Shown here piece after piece: positions 35,340-43,679 of a stretch of DNA of 61,851 bases. The notes under the pieces are model-generated. The model saw only the letters and a list, made by a program, of their open reading frames with translations, was not told where the DNA came from and made no database searches. Origin of the DNA: Scytonema sp. UIC 10036 (GTDB lineage Bacteria > Cyanobacteriota > Cyanobacteriia > Cyanobacteriales > Nostocaceae); NCBI RefSeq assembly GCF_009725235.1, contig NZ_WJFC01000065.1, positions 1-61,851 of the forward strand, written 5' to 3'. Position numbers and translations under genes: made by a program. Position 1 is the stretch's first letter. The number at the start of each line of letters is the position of its first letter.

Positions 35340-36662
35340 ATGTCTTTACCCTCCTATTTTGCTCGTCGCTCGTTCCACTATGGTTGGATCGTTGCAGGAT
35401 TAACTTTTCTTTCTCTACTGATTGCTGCTGGAATTCGAGCAACTCCCGGCGTTTTCATGGTTCCCCTAGAGCAGGAATTCGGTTGGTCAAGAGCAACAAT
35501 TTCGTTGGCAATTTCGATGAACTTAGTCCTTTATGGATTAATTGGACCATTTGCGGCGACGGTATATGGGCAATTAGGAATTCGGCGCACGATGGTATTC
35601 GCTTTGGCATTTTTAGGGGTTGGTGTGAGCTTAACTACACTGATGTCACAACCATGGCAATTAGTATTGGTATGGGGTATTATCGTAGGTTGCGGGACAG
35701 GGGTAATTGCCTTGGTCTTGGGTGCGATCGTAGCGAATCGGTGGTTTGTGGAACGACGAGGCTTGGTAGTTGGTGTTCTTACTGCTAGTACAGCTACCGG
35801 ACAATTGGTTTTCTTACCATTACTGGCTTCCATTGTGGAACGCTTTGGTTGGCGCTATGCGGCGTTGGCGATCGCCGGAGTCACGTTTCTGATTATTCCG
35901 TTGATTGCTTTGTTCATGCGCGATCGACCCTCTCAAATTGGTTTGCGCCCTTTTGGTGACACAAATGAAACTTCCCTGGAAGTGCAAGAGTCGCAACAGT
36001 CTCAAGTTAATCCTATTACGACTACACTAAATGCGCTAAGAATGGGAATACGCGAGCAGGACTTTTGGTTATTAGCAGGCAGTTTCTTCATTTGTGGCGC
36101 TAGCACCAACGGGTTAATCGGCACCCATCTGATTCCGGCTTGCATCGATTATGGCATTCCTGAAGTCAAAGCAGCTGGTTTGCTTGCCGTCATGGGGATG
36201 TTTGATTTTGTGGGGACAACAGCATCTGGTTGGCTGAGCGATAAGCTGAGTACAGCTTGCGCTTCGCAACGCTGGAACAATCGCTATTTGTTGTGCTGGT
36301 ACTATGGACTGCGGGGATTGTCTTTAATTTTCTTGCCCTTTAGTTTTGCTTCGTTTCATGGTCTCTCGATTTTCGCAATTTTCTATGGTTTAGATTGGAT
36401 TGCCACAGTACCGCCAACGGTAAGGTTAACAACCCAGGTGTTTGGCAAAGAAAAAGCGGGGGTGATGTTTGGTTGGATTGTGGCGGCACATCAAATCGGG
36501 GCAGCAACTGCAACTCTGACAGCAGGCACAATGAGAACTACCTTAGGTACTTATATGCAGGCATTTATCTTGTCGGGCGTACTGTGCATTTTGGCAGCAT
36601 TGTTTGTACTCCGTATTGGGCAAAATCCTATTACAGGTAAGCCACAAACTGCTTCAACTTAA
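35340..36662 (+). CDS. MFS transporter, oxalate/formate- or monocarboxylate-like
   Basis: A twelve-span carrier of about 440 residues. It opens with SFHYGWIVAGLTFLSLLIAAGIRATPGVFMVPLEQEFGWSRATISLA, the typical start of the OFA/MCT-like branch. It is co-directional with the flavoprotein gene 21 bases upstream, so the pair probably import and oxidise the same compound (inference). I choose ATG 35340, because the longer frame uses a TTG inside the previous gene. Residues after GWLSD (KLSTACASQ) come from a palindromic 37-bp repeat and interrupt an otherwise typical SDRWNNRYLL loop. Confidence 0.83.
   Translation: MSLPSYFARRSFHYGWIVAGLTFLSLLIAAGIRATPGVFMVPLEQEFGWSRATISLAISMNLVLYGLIGPFAATVYGQLGIRRTMVFALAFLGVGVSLTTLMSQPWQLVLVWGIIVGCGTGVIALVLGAIVANRWFVERRGLVVGVLTASTATGQLVFLPLLASIVERFGWRYAALAIAGVTFLIIPLIALFMRDRPSQIGLRPFGDTNETSLEVQESQQSQVNPITTTLNALRMGIREQDFWLLAGSFFICGASTNGLIGTHLIPACIDYGIPEVKAAGLLAVMGMFDFVGTTASGWLSDKLSTACASQRWNNRYLLCWYYGLRGLSLIFLPFSFASFHGLSIFAIFYGLDWIATVPPTVRLTTQVFGKEKAGVMFGWIVAAHQIGAATATLTAGTMRTTLGTYMQAFILSGVLCILAALFVLRIGQNPITGKPQTAST
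36237..36273. repeat. In-gene palindromic repeat (37 bp), copy 1
   Basis: AGCGATAAGCTGAGTACAGC followed by TTGCGCTTCGCAACGCT holds two hairpins: AAGCTG/CAGCTT and TTGCG/CGCAA. The same unit lies in non-coding DNA at 44874-44911. Here it lies inside the MFS coding frame and adds about nine residues without a frameshift. Confidence 0.7.
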
Positions 36663-36776
36663 GTGAATATAGTGGTTTTCAATTGAGTGCAATATATAAA
36701 AAAGTTATGGAACCGCAGCCTGTAGCAGATGAACGCAGATAAATCTGTGCTTTATTTAATTGAAAACCGCTATTAT

Positions 36777-37136
36777 TTATGTTGTTTTTATCGTTTTTAA
36801 GAACTCAATGTTCAATTCTAATTTCTCTCCTAGCCACAGAGCATGCTTGGTATGATCTGCCACATCATCACCTGTGGAGGGATGAACGAGAATATCTAAT
36901 CCCTCTCGATTGAGCATTAACCAAGGCACAACTTTGCTAAATTGTTCTGGTGAGAATGCAACTTGATACATTGATTTTGGGTGCGGACCAATAGGTTGAT
37001 CGTGCCAACGTCCAAGTTGTACCTCAAACCTAGCACCCAATTCTTCACGTACACGCTCAGCCGTCTCACGACTTGCAGCATCAAAATAAACGTGAGCGTG
37101 AAAACCAGTGATTTCAATAGTATCTTTTTGTACCAC
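36777..37136 (-). CDS. DOPA 4,5-dioxygenase-like protein
   Basis: A 119-residue protein of the small DOPA-dioxygenase family. TGFHAHVYFDAASRETAERVREEL at residues 10-33 has the family's HxHxYFD. PIGPHPKSMYQVAF follows, and ILVHPSTGDDVADHTKHALWLG near the C-terminus carries further metal-binding histidines. The length matches. Relatives open catechol rings extradiol, though the natural bacterial substrate is usually unknown. It is divergent from the truncated VOC gene at 37152. Confidence 0.85.
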   Translation of the reverse strand: MVQKDTIEITGFHAHVYFDAASRETAERVREELGARFEVQLGRWHDQPIGPHPKSMYQVAFSPEQFSKVVPWLMLNREGLDILVHPSTGDDVADHTKHALWLGEKLELNIEFLKTIKTT

Positions 37137-37151
37137 TATTAGCTCTACTTT

Positions 37152-37445
37152 TTGCTTTTAAGTTTATGGGTGGCAATCATGGAAGGGGAACCTTTACCCA
37201 CGAAAACCTATAATCATATAGCTTTTAAAATAACTGAAGATGACTACGAACTCTATGCTGTCAAAGTTAAAAGTCTTGGGATAGAAGTGAAAGAAGGTCG
37301 AAGCCGTGTGGAAGGTGAAGGACGTTCCTTATATTTTCATGACTATGATAATCATTTATTTGAATTACATACAGGAACTCTAAGTCAGCGATTACAAAGG
37401 TATCAAAACGAGAGCACAAAATTATCTCAAGAATTATACCAATGA
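37152..37445 (+). pseudogene. FosX/VOC-family (glyoxalase-fold) protein, N-terminus missing
   Basis: The frame LWVAIMEGEPLPTKTYNHIAFKI, then GIEVKEGRSRVEGEGRSLYFHDYDNHLFELHTGTL matches the C-terminal two thirds of FosX-like epoxide hydrolases. It retains YNHIAF and HLFELHTG with their metal-binding His and Glu. About 40 residues with the first metal-binding histidine are absent, and the frame opens only with TTG (37152) or ATG (37179). Expression of a fragment is possible because the next gene overlaps its stop (ATGA). Confidence 0.75.
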
Positions 37446-38224
37446 CTATTTATGATTCCATCGGACAACAATATTCTACAACCCGTATTCCCGATCGCCG
37501 CATTGTCAATACTTTAATTCACTTACTAAATTTACCAAGAGGGAGCACTATTGCCGATCTTGGTGCTGGAACAGGTGGTTACAGTCTAGCATTAGCCGAT
37601 CTCGGATTTTCTATCTATGCCATAGAACCTTCTTTCGTGATGCAAACTCAAGCGCTCGAACATCCAGACATTAAATGGATAGCTGGTTATGCAGAAGCTA
37701 TTCCTCTACCAGATAACTCTGTTGATGGGTTGATAAGTATTTTGACAATTCACCACTTTTCTGACTTAGAAAAAGCTATCCGCGAGATGCATCGGGTTGT
37801 CAAATCTGGGGCAATAGTCTTGCTAACCTTTGATATAAGGCTGGCTGAAAAGATATGGTTGTATGATTACTTTCCTTGGCTTTGGGAAGATGCGCTACGA
37901 TTTCTACCACTTCAAGAACTTACTAATCTAATTCAATCAAGTACCAAAAGAAGTGTTGAATCCATACCTTTTTTGTTACCTCACGATTTGTCCGATTTGT
38001 TTGCAGCAGCAGCATGGAAACGCCCACAATTGTATTTACAACCTGAAGTACGTGCGGGAATCTCTTCTTTTGCTTTAGCCAACTCTAACGTTATCGATCC
38101 CGCAGTTAAGTCTCTTGCAGTAGATTTAAGTAGCGGTCAATGGGATGCGAAATATGGAAAAATTCGGCAGCTAACAGAAATTGATGTTGGTTATCGTTTC
38201 CTACAAGCAACACTTGAAAAGTAA
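37442..38224 (+). CDS. SAM-dependent class I methyltransferase
   Basis: A 260-residue methyltransferase. IADLGAGTGGYSLALADLG near residue 38 is the SAM motif I, IYAIEPS motif II, and GLISILTIHHFSDLEKAIREMHRVVKSGAIVLLTFD the later UbiE/Methyltransf_11 blocks. The acceptor is unknown. Its ATG overlaps the TGA of the VOC fragment, so it was once translationally coupled to a FosX-like gene. Confidence 0.85.
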   Translation: MTIYDSIGQQYSTTRIPDRRIVNTLIHLLNLPRGSTIADLGAGTGGYSLALADLGFSIYAIEPSFVMQTQALEHPDIKWIAGYAEAIPLPDNSVDGLISILTIHHFSDLEKAIREMHRVVKSGAIVLLTFDIRLAEKIWLYDYFPWLWEDALRFLPLQELTNLIQSSTKRSVESIPFLLPHDLSDLFAAAAWKRPQLYLQPEVRAGISSFALANSNVIDPAVKSLAVDLSSGQWDAKYGKIRQLTEIDVGYRFLQATLEK

Positions 38225-38576
38225 ACAGTGTTTGATAATGTTTTCTTTGCCAGATTTATCTTGCACTCGGCGTTTTTTTGTGTTTCACCCCATGTCTCTT
38301 AGAGATGATTTATAAAGTAAACATTAAGACACTGTAGGTTGGGTTTCGTTCCTCAACCCAACTTACATAATACATTTGGCTATTTAAGATTTACTTGATC
38401 AATGACCTCTTAAGGTAAGTCGAACCAATGATAATAGAACTTACGTATAGCCCCCTTTTTAAGGGGAGCGAAGGGTTTCCTCTAGGTTTGGCAGAGATTG
38501 GGGATCTGCAACACGTGAAATCCTCAAAATACCGTTAAGGTTGCATAAGTCCTGTATTAGTTCGTTTTATCAATTT
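38225..38576. other. Intergenic repeats (AACCCAAC unit and CCCCCTTTTTAAGG fragment)
   Basis: The unit GTAGGTTGGGTTTCGTTCCT with AACCCAACTTAC at 38334-38366 belongs to the family at 1-52. A short C/G-rich fragment, CCCCCTTTTTAAGGGGA, at about 38450-38470 resembles the MITE core. No gene is seen. Confidence 0.6.
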
Positions 38577-38756
38577 CTATCTATTTCTATCTATTACGGA
38601 AAAAATTAGTTCTTGTATAACTAGAACTGATACTATATAAGTGATTAATGCTATCTTTACTCCATTGAGATGACTTAAATACATAGCTATGGGCGGAATA
38701 CAAAGAAGAATTCCCAGTAAAACGCCTTTTAACAAACGATTTATGAATTTACACAT
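38577..38756 (-). CDS. Small two-helix membrane protein, paralogue 1
   Basis: About 59 residues: LLKGVLLGILLCIPPIAMYL, then VKIALITYIVSVLVIQELIFSVID. It is nearly the same as the protein at 51724-51906. Comparison of both leaders, which share TTGTAAAACA, GGGG and TATCTACT before ATG, places the start at 38756 instead of 38774. CIPP in the first helix is conserved in both. Function unknown. Confidence 0.65.
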   Translation of the reverse strand: MCKFINRLLKGVLLGILLCIPPIAMYLSHLNGVKIALITYIVSVLVIQELIFSVIDRNR

Positions 38757-38941
38757 AGAAGTAGATAACCCCAATCAAGATAGTTCAGTCTGTTTTACAA
38801 TAGCCTAAAAGTAGAGTTAAGAATAGAGGAAATATTCAGAAGTGGGAAGGTTTTATCATTATGGTAATGTTGCTAATCATCAGAGAATGCTGAAGCTTTT
38901 TTGTCTGATACAATGGGTACTTTATTTCCGCCGATATGTAC

Positions 38942-39010
38942 TAGCGCAAGATGGCTCATTCAGGTTAACGCGGAAGATATTGTAGTGTCGTTAGCCTCAA
39001 AAGAGTTTCA
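38942..39010 (+). pseudogene. Gene-tail remnant, copy 1
   Basis: This matches 40538-40605. Both copies, in the same frame, read approximately LAxDxxFxLTxKIL and a TAG stop, so they look like the C-terminal end of one gene family that has lost its body. No start or domain is present. Confidence 0.4.
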
Positions 39011-39042
39011 AGTCATTAAAGATGATTTTGAATGATTTTAAG

Positions 39043-39315
39043 TCAAAATGCGTTATTTTGGTCAGTTGGAGGAGAATGACCAATACCAAGCATCTTTTTA
39101 CTATGTTTTAACTGTTCCCAAAGTGCTTCAATTTGGTTGTAAGCTTCTTCAGGAGAAAGTTTCCCAGAAGTCTCTAAATTAGCAATAATGCTTAGTTTTT
39201 GTGTAAATTCTTGAAGATTGGCATTAAACACGAGATTTTCCGGCTTAACTTTACCGTAGTATCGAGCATGAGGATAGATAAAATCATCTCTGTTTTTTGG
39301 ATTAGATTGTTCCAT
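39043..39315 (-). CDS. Small conserved cyanobacterial protein (DUF7219-like), paralogue 2
   Basis: A 90-residue paralogue of 26377-26661. It shares YYGKVKPENLVFNANLQEFTQKLSIIANLETSGKL and EAYNQIEALWEQLKHSKKMLGIG. Soluble and helical, function unknown. The two genes are 12 kb apart in opposite orientations. Confidence 0.75.
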   Translation of the reverse strand: MEQSNPKNRDDFIYPHARYYGKVKPENLVFNANLQEFTQKLSIIANLETSGKLSPEEAYNQIEALWEQLKHSKKMLGIGHSPPTDQNNAF

Positions 39316-39816
39316 AAATACACCTTATTAACTGTTTTTCTTTAATACCACTGAATTTTAAGTTTAACCTAATCTTAAGAATTGTCAAATTTTTAACAAA
39401 ATTTATTTTGTGCAATGATACAGATAATTTAAAGACTCCTCAGAGTGAGAGGCGCGATCGGCTTGTATAGAATTAAATATTTTCTCTAAAATTATTTGAT
39501 GAATAATCCCGAACTATATCCTGTTTTACTAGCCGAGGACAATAAGGCTGACTTGAAGTATACGTATCATCGGAACAGAAAACTGGGAGAAGCGATCTGA
39601 CAGGAGTACTACAAAAGCTTTTAGGTGCTGAACTCCTTGTTTGGGCTTTAAGTCGTTGCTAGGCTCTCTTTTCAAATCGCCCAGGAACCACTCAATAAAA
39701 TCTTTACACCATAAGCTTTTTAAGCTATTCCCGGTTTTCTGTTCCAATGATTCTCATGCCTCTAGACAATTAAAAATCTCCGAGCGCAAATTGTATCTCA
39801 AAAGGATAGCTTGCCA
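39316..39816. other. Intergenic, no confident gene
   Basis: A reverse frame of 72 codons (39529-39747) is open, but it shows no recognisable motif and no convincing ribosome site. I see no repeat here. It may hold a degraded gene. Confidence 0.4.
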
Positions 39817-40257
39817 TTAAATATAATACATAGGCACTCTTCTCAGCATTTCTTGTCGATGATACAAGTCTGAGAGTGTATACTTTTGCAAAATCGCAAA
39901 AGCTGCTTGATACCTTTCAACCCGTAAATTTTGTATTAAATTTTTCTCTATAGTTTCAGGTGAAGTAGACTTTGTTGATACAAGAGTATCTAAGTCTTCA
40001 ACACAATTAAAAACGTCCAAAATTGTAATATCTTCAGGTTCTCGCGCTAGAAAATAGCCCCCTTGCGAGCCACGTATGCTCTTAACTAAACCGCCACGTT
40101 TTAAAGCTGTTAATAGTGATTCCAGATTGCGGTTGGCTAAACCTTGTAGCTCTTCTATCTCTTGCATTTGCAATGGTTCACTGCTGCCATGATTTTTTGT
40201 CAGCGCTAACAAGGCTAGTATTGAATATTTCAATTTGTTCGTTAGTTGCATTGGCAC
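39817..40257 (-). CDS. Rrf2-family transcriptional regulator
   Basis: A 146-residue winged-helix regulator. LTNKLKYSILALLALTKNHG opens the Rrf2 fold, IEELQGLANRNLESLLTALKRGGLVKSIRGSQGGYFLAREPEDITILDVFNCVED is the recognition helix and wing. The usual three-cysteine cluster for an Fe-S centre is absent, with only one Cys (NCVED), so it is CymR-like rather than IscR-like. CymR-type members control cysteine and sulfur genes, which fits this island, but that is an inference. The start could also be the second ATG (40251). Confidence 0.82.
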   Translation of the reverse strand: MPMQLTNKLKYSILALLALTKNHGSSEPLQMQEIEELQGLANRNLESLLTALKRGGLVKSIRGSQGGYFLAREPEDITILDVFNCVEDLDTLVSTKSTSPETIEKNLIQNLRVERYQAAFAILQKYTLSDLYHRQEMLRRVPMYYI

Positions 40258-41561
40258 ATAAAGTTATTACTCTTCTTTGTCACCAAGTATAGATCGGAAT
40301 TTTAAAATAAATCGCATTTTTGTCAATACATCTAGAGATAGAAATAAATCTTGTATATTGTTAAGATAAGGTTATATGTTACATTAGTATGTGGGAGTAT
40401 AAATTTATTCTTTTGACTTCAGGATGATGTTATTACAGACCGCAAAGTAGGAAACAAAGTTTTGATTTTACGACCTTTTACGTAGCTGGGAAAATTAGTT
40501 TTATCCGTGGTTAAGAAGTACTCTCCGGGACTACATCTAGCCTCAGATAGCTTATTCAAGTTAACGGAGAAGATATTGTAGTGTTGTTAGCCCCAAAAGA
40601 GTTTCCATTAATGACAGATAGATAGTTAAACACTATTGCAATTCACTTTTAGAAAAACCTTTCCTTTGAAATTTCAATACTCATACTTATAAATAGTCAT
40701 ATTTATATTACATAGCAATCGTGAGAAAATGGTGAGAAATTTGTAAATTATTGCAACTTTCAGAAAAACCATTTATTATAGCTTCCATAGTTTTATATCA
40801 ATACATCACCCTCCTATAGCAGTCCTAAATGATTTACAAACACCTCTTCCTTGTCCTCCTTGTCTTCCTTGTCTCCCTTGTTTGGATCTCAAATAGGATT
40901 GCTATATAAGGCGCTCCCCGCTATAGCGTGTGGGGAACAAATTTTGCGTGCATTTTAGGTGCCAATTTTCGCCTTTATGTCTGGCAATCACACCCACCTC
41001 TGAAAGAGTGATGCCAAATAGCCTTACTTTTTGACCTTGATAACACGCACCTAGATCGCGATACGTGGTGGCAGTGCCAAACCAGCCACATCACTGGCTT
41101 CCAGTTTTGTGAGCCTTTAGTTGTGATTGTTTTGTAGTCCGGGCATCTCACCCGTCAAAGGAGCGGTTAACAACAGGTAAAACAAAACAGCTTGATTCAA
41201 TACTACTAATTCCTCAGCAGATTTAATGCACTACTTGCATTTTGCATCAAACTATGGAAAGATTTTTTGTCAGAGACATTAAATACGGCAATTCAATCCG
41301 TTTTTAGTAGATTGAGAGCTATTTTAATCCGATACTGCAAGGGCTGAGAATATTAGTAGGTTGGGTTGAGGCTTTGCAAAACCCAACAAGGTCAGCAAAA
41401 TGTTGGGTTTAAAAATGAAACCCAAGCTACACATTTTTATTTTTTCAGCAAAACCTCTGCAGTATTGCATTTGATAACCTTGGTAAAAAAACCAAAATTT
41501 ATGGCTGCTACTCTGCCAACGTGGAGGTAGGGGATATTTTTTTGAGCATCTAAGAGGCTAT
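40258..41561. other. 1.3 kb without intact genes; several remnants and repeats
   Basis: Three items are visible. A gene-tail remnant lies at 40538-40605. Reverse-strand coding-like sequence lies at about 40920-41170 (GACYQGQKVRLFGITLSEVG, then VIARHKGENWHLKC) with stops upstream, which I cannot assign to a family. A folded AACCCAAC repeat lies at 41356-41430. TTAGCAAAACCT-like sequence at about 41448-41480 recurs near 54650-54680. The end at 41547-41572 resembles a MITE terminus. Confidence 0.5.
40538..40605 (+). pseudogene. Gene-tail remnant, copy 2
   Basis: It reads LHLASDSLFKLTEKIL then stop, in the same frame and position as YVLAQDGSFRLTRKIL at 38942-39010. The rest of the gene is missing. 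Confidence 0.4.
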
Positions 41562-41570
41562 TTGAAAAAT

Positions 41571-42617
41571 ATGAAAGTACTTTTTTCTTCACAACGTCGC
41601 ACTGCATTAAAGCGGATGGTGCAATATGCCATGGTGGGATTTTTTACACTTTCGACATCTTTAGCAAGTTATCAAATCCATGTTCAAGCACAAACAAAAC
41701 CTGGAGGATTTAAGTCAAAAGTCATTAACTTGGCTTACCAAACTTCTGGGGATATAGTTAAAGCCAAAAAAGTTGTAGAGCCACGATTTAAGGCATTAGG
41801 TGTAACGGTGAATTGGGTAGGACCATTCCCTGCAGGACCGCAATTAATCGAAGCAATGAATGCAGGTAAGGTTGATATTGGTAGTGTAGGAGAGACACCG
41901 CCAATATTTTCCCAAGCTGCAGGTATTACAGAAGTTATTTACATTGCAGGACGCACGCCCAGTAAAGGATTGGGTCAGGGTATTGTGGTGAGAGCTAATT
42001 CTCCGATTAAAAAAGTGTCAGATTTAAAAGGCAAAAAAGTTGCCTTTCAGAGGGGATCGAACGCACATTATTTACTAGCAAAAGCTTTGAAAGAGGTAAA
42101 TCTAAAAATTACTGATGTTCAAGTCGTTGGTTTAACTCCATCTGAAGCCCGTGATGCTTTTATTCAAGACAAGGTAGAGGTTTGGGTAGCTGGCGATCCC
42201 TTTTTAGCTCTTGTGGAAAAAAGCATTCCTATTCGGAATCTCAGAAATGCAGGTGGTATTAACACCTTGAATGGATTTTATATTGCCAGACGTCAATTTG
42301 TCTCCGAGAATCCGGAATTGGTGCGAGTGTTTTTAGAGGAAGCAAACAAAGTAGGAGAATGGGCTGATAACAACCCAGCTGAAGCTGCCAAAGCTCTTGC
42401 TGGTGAGGTAAAAATTGACCCATCCGTTTTAGAAACAGTGACACGCCGAGCTGTTCGTCGGTTAAGAGCACTCACACCAGCCATCATTGCCGAACAACAG
42501 CAAGTTGCTGATTTCTATTTTCAGGAAAAAGTTATCCCTCGCAAGATAAATGTTCGGGATGCTGTACCTTCCGCTGAACTCTTACGAGCTATCACACCTT
42601 CAAAGCTTTATAGATGA
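41571..42617 (+). CDS. ssuA: SsuA-like aliphatic sulfonate ABC substrate-binding protein
   Basis: A binding protein of about 348 residues and paralogue of 28509-29606. The signal peptide MVQYAMVGFFTLSTSLASYQIHVQA ends near AQA with no lipobox, so unlike its paralogue it is probably a free periplasmic protein. INLAYQTSGDIVKAK, PAGPQLIEAMNAGKVDIGSVGETPPIFSQAAG and FQRGSNAHYLLAKAL mark the SsuA group. The ATG at 41571 is chosen over a TTG at 41562. Its AGAGG ribosome site lies in a sequence that looks like a MITE end. No ATPase or permease follows. Confidence 0.85.
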   Translation: MKVLFSSQRRTALKRMVQYAMVGFFTLSTSLASYQIHVQAQTKPGGFKSKVINLAYQTSGDIVKAKKVVEPRFKALGVTVNWVGPFPAGPQLIEAMNAGKVDIGSVGETPPIFSQAAGITEVIYIAGRTPSKGLGQGIVVRANSPIKKVSDLKGKKVAFQRGSNAHYLLAKALKEVNLKITDVQVVGLTPSEARDAFIQDKVEVWVAGDPFLALVEKSIPIRNLRNAGGINTLNGFYIARRQFVSENPELVRVFLEEANKVGEWADNNPAEAAKALAGEVKIDPSVLETVTRRAVRRLRALTPAIIAEQQQVADFYFQEKVIPRKINVRDAVPSAELLRAITPSKLYR

Positions 42618-42628
42618 TAGATTTGCTT

Positions 42629-42669
42629 TGTCGTCCACCTCGTCTACCTCGTCCACCTCGTCTACCTCG
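42629..42669 (+). repeat. CGTCCACCTCGTCTACCT short tandem repeat
   Basis: Alternating TCGTCCACC and TCGTCTACC nonamers, about four and a half units, run directly into repeat copy E. The array is 11 bases past the SsuA stop. Confidence 0.8.
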
Positions 42670-42770
42670 TTCCCAGGTTCTACCTGGGAATGCAGTCTGC
42701 GAGGCTCTGCCTCGCCATACAGGAGGCGGAGCCTCCATGAAGGCATTCCCAGGCGGAGCCTGGGAACGAG
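42666..42770. repeat. CGTTCCCAGGC-type dispersed palindromic repeat, copy E
   Basis: A full unit. It opens CTCGTTCCCAGGTTCTACC, has GCGAGGCTCTGCCTCGC and GGAGGCGGAGCCTCC in the middle, and closes CCCAGGCGGAGCCTGGGAAC. Confidence 0.85.
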
Positions 42771-42819
42771 AAAACGAGAAAGTACTTAATGAGTGGTCAT
42801 GAATAAAATAACTTAATAA

Positions 42820-42845
42820 TACGGTAAAACGACTAGTTAATGGTA
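42820..42845. promoter_or_regulatory. Weak operator-like site ahead of the GNAT/ferredoxin genes
   Basis: TACGGTAA and TAATGGTA flank AACGACTAGT in the 8-10-8 register. The left arm is ideal but the right arm matches at only five of eight positions, so this is weak. Confidence 0.3.
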
Positions 42846-42924
42846 ATATATGAATGTTCTGGTGTAAATAATTAATCCTCAAAAATAGTTCCTACCTGTT
42901 CATCGAAGCCAGAGTCAAGTTCTT

Positions 42925-43659
42925 ATGCAATTGCTAGAAACATTTAATACTAAACGCCTGAAGGCAAATCGTCTGTGTGTTGAGGATTACACTGAACTTT
43001 GTCTTATGCATAGCAATTCTATGGTAATGGCGACTCTGGGTGGTATCCGCACCAATAATGTAACACGGCAGTTTCTCCAAACAAACCTAAACCATTGGAA
43101 CTGTTACGGTTTTGGATTATGGATGTTTCGAGACAAAGCTAACGGTGGATTTGTTGGTCGCGGTGGGCTTAGGAACACCCAAGTAGATGGTAAAGACGAG
43201 GTAGAGTTAGCCTATGCACTAATGCCTGAATTCTGGGGACAAGGGCTAGCGACAGAGATCGGTGAGGTTATCTTGACGCTAGGTTTTGAGCAACTTGGTT
43301 TGGCGGATGTAGTCTGCTACACCATGACAACGAACCAAGCATCACAGAAGGTAATGAAGAAGTTGGGATTCAAATATGAGCGCGACTTTATCAAAGCCAA
43401 CTTACTTCACGTACTATTCCGTGTTACTGCTTCTACATGGAAGTTTCACTGTATGAACAACTCATTTATGGAAAACAGCTTTTCTAAGAGGATGTTTGAA
43501 AAGTGGTTGGCTGTCATTTTAATCACATTATTACCCCCCTTAGTCCCCCCTTATAAAGGGGGGAAACAAGAAAAATCCGGTTCCCTCCCCTTTACAAGGG
43601 GAGGGTTAGGGTGGGGTCAAAAATATTCGGAACACCCAAAAAATAATACAACTTTGTAA
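42925..43659 (+). CDS. GNAT acetyltransferase (RimJ/RimL-like) with MITE-derived tail
   Basis: Residues 1-175 are a RimJ/RimL-type acetyltransferase: LETFNTKRLKANRLCVEDY, VGRGGLRNTQVDGKDEVELAYALMPEFWGQGLATEIGEVIL with the QGLA acetyl-CoA loop, and NQASQKVMKKLGFKYER. After about residue 187 the frame runs through the MITE copy at 43484-43640, giving FSKRMFEKWLAVILITLLPP, then PYKGGKQEK, which is not family sequence. The original stop seems to have been lost or replaced by the insertion, and the tail may be harmless or destabilising. Confidence 0.8.
   Translation: MQLLETFNTKRLKANRLCVEDYTELCLMHSNSMVMATLGGIRTNNVTRQFLQTNLNHWNCYGFGLWMFRDKANGGFVGRGGLRNTQVDGKDEVELAYALMPEFWGQGLATEIGEVILTLGFEQLGLADVVCYTMTTNQASQKVMKKLGFKYERDFIKANLLHVLFRVTASTWKFHCMNNSFMENSFSKRMFEKWLAVILITLLPPLVPPYKGGKQEKSGSLPFTRGGLGWGQKYSEHPKNNTTL
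43484..43640. mobile_element. MITE copy 2, one end missing, inside the GNAT gene
   Basis: CTAAGAGGATGTTTGAAAAGT (43484-43504) matches the reversed right end of the copy at 25500-25680. CCCCCCTTAGTCCCCCCTTA and GGGGAGGGTTAGGGTGGGGT follow as in that copy. The second terminal repeat is not found. Confidence 0.7.
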
Positions 43660-43679
43660 CAAATTAATGGAGTCAGACT

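Noticed and set aside
39529..39747. 72-codon reverse frame
   Set aside because: No motif, no ribosome site, no paralogue in the window, and ordinary intergenic composition.
41284..41304. TACGGCAATTCAATCCG as another copy of the shared palindrome ahead of ssuA
   Set aside because: Its ACGG and CCGT halves are only nine bases apart, against sixteen in the strong sites, so it is out of register.
42629..42669. CGTCCACCTCGTCTACCT tandem units as a CRISPR-like array
   Set aside because: Units are nine bases with no spacers; it is a simple short tandem repeat.
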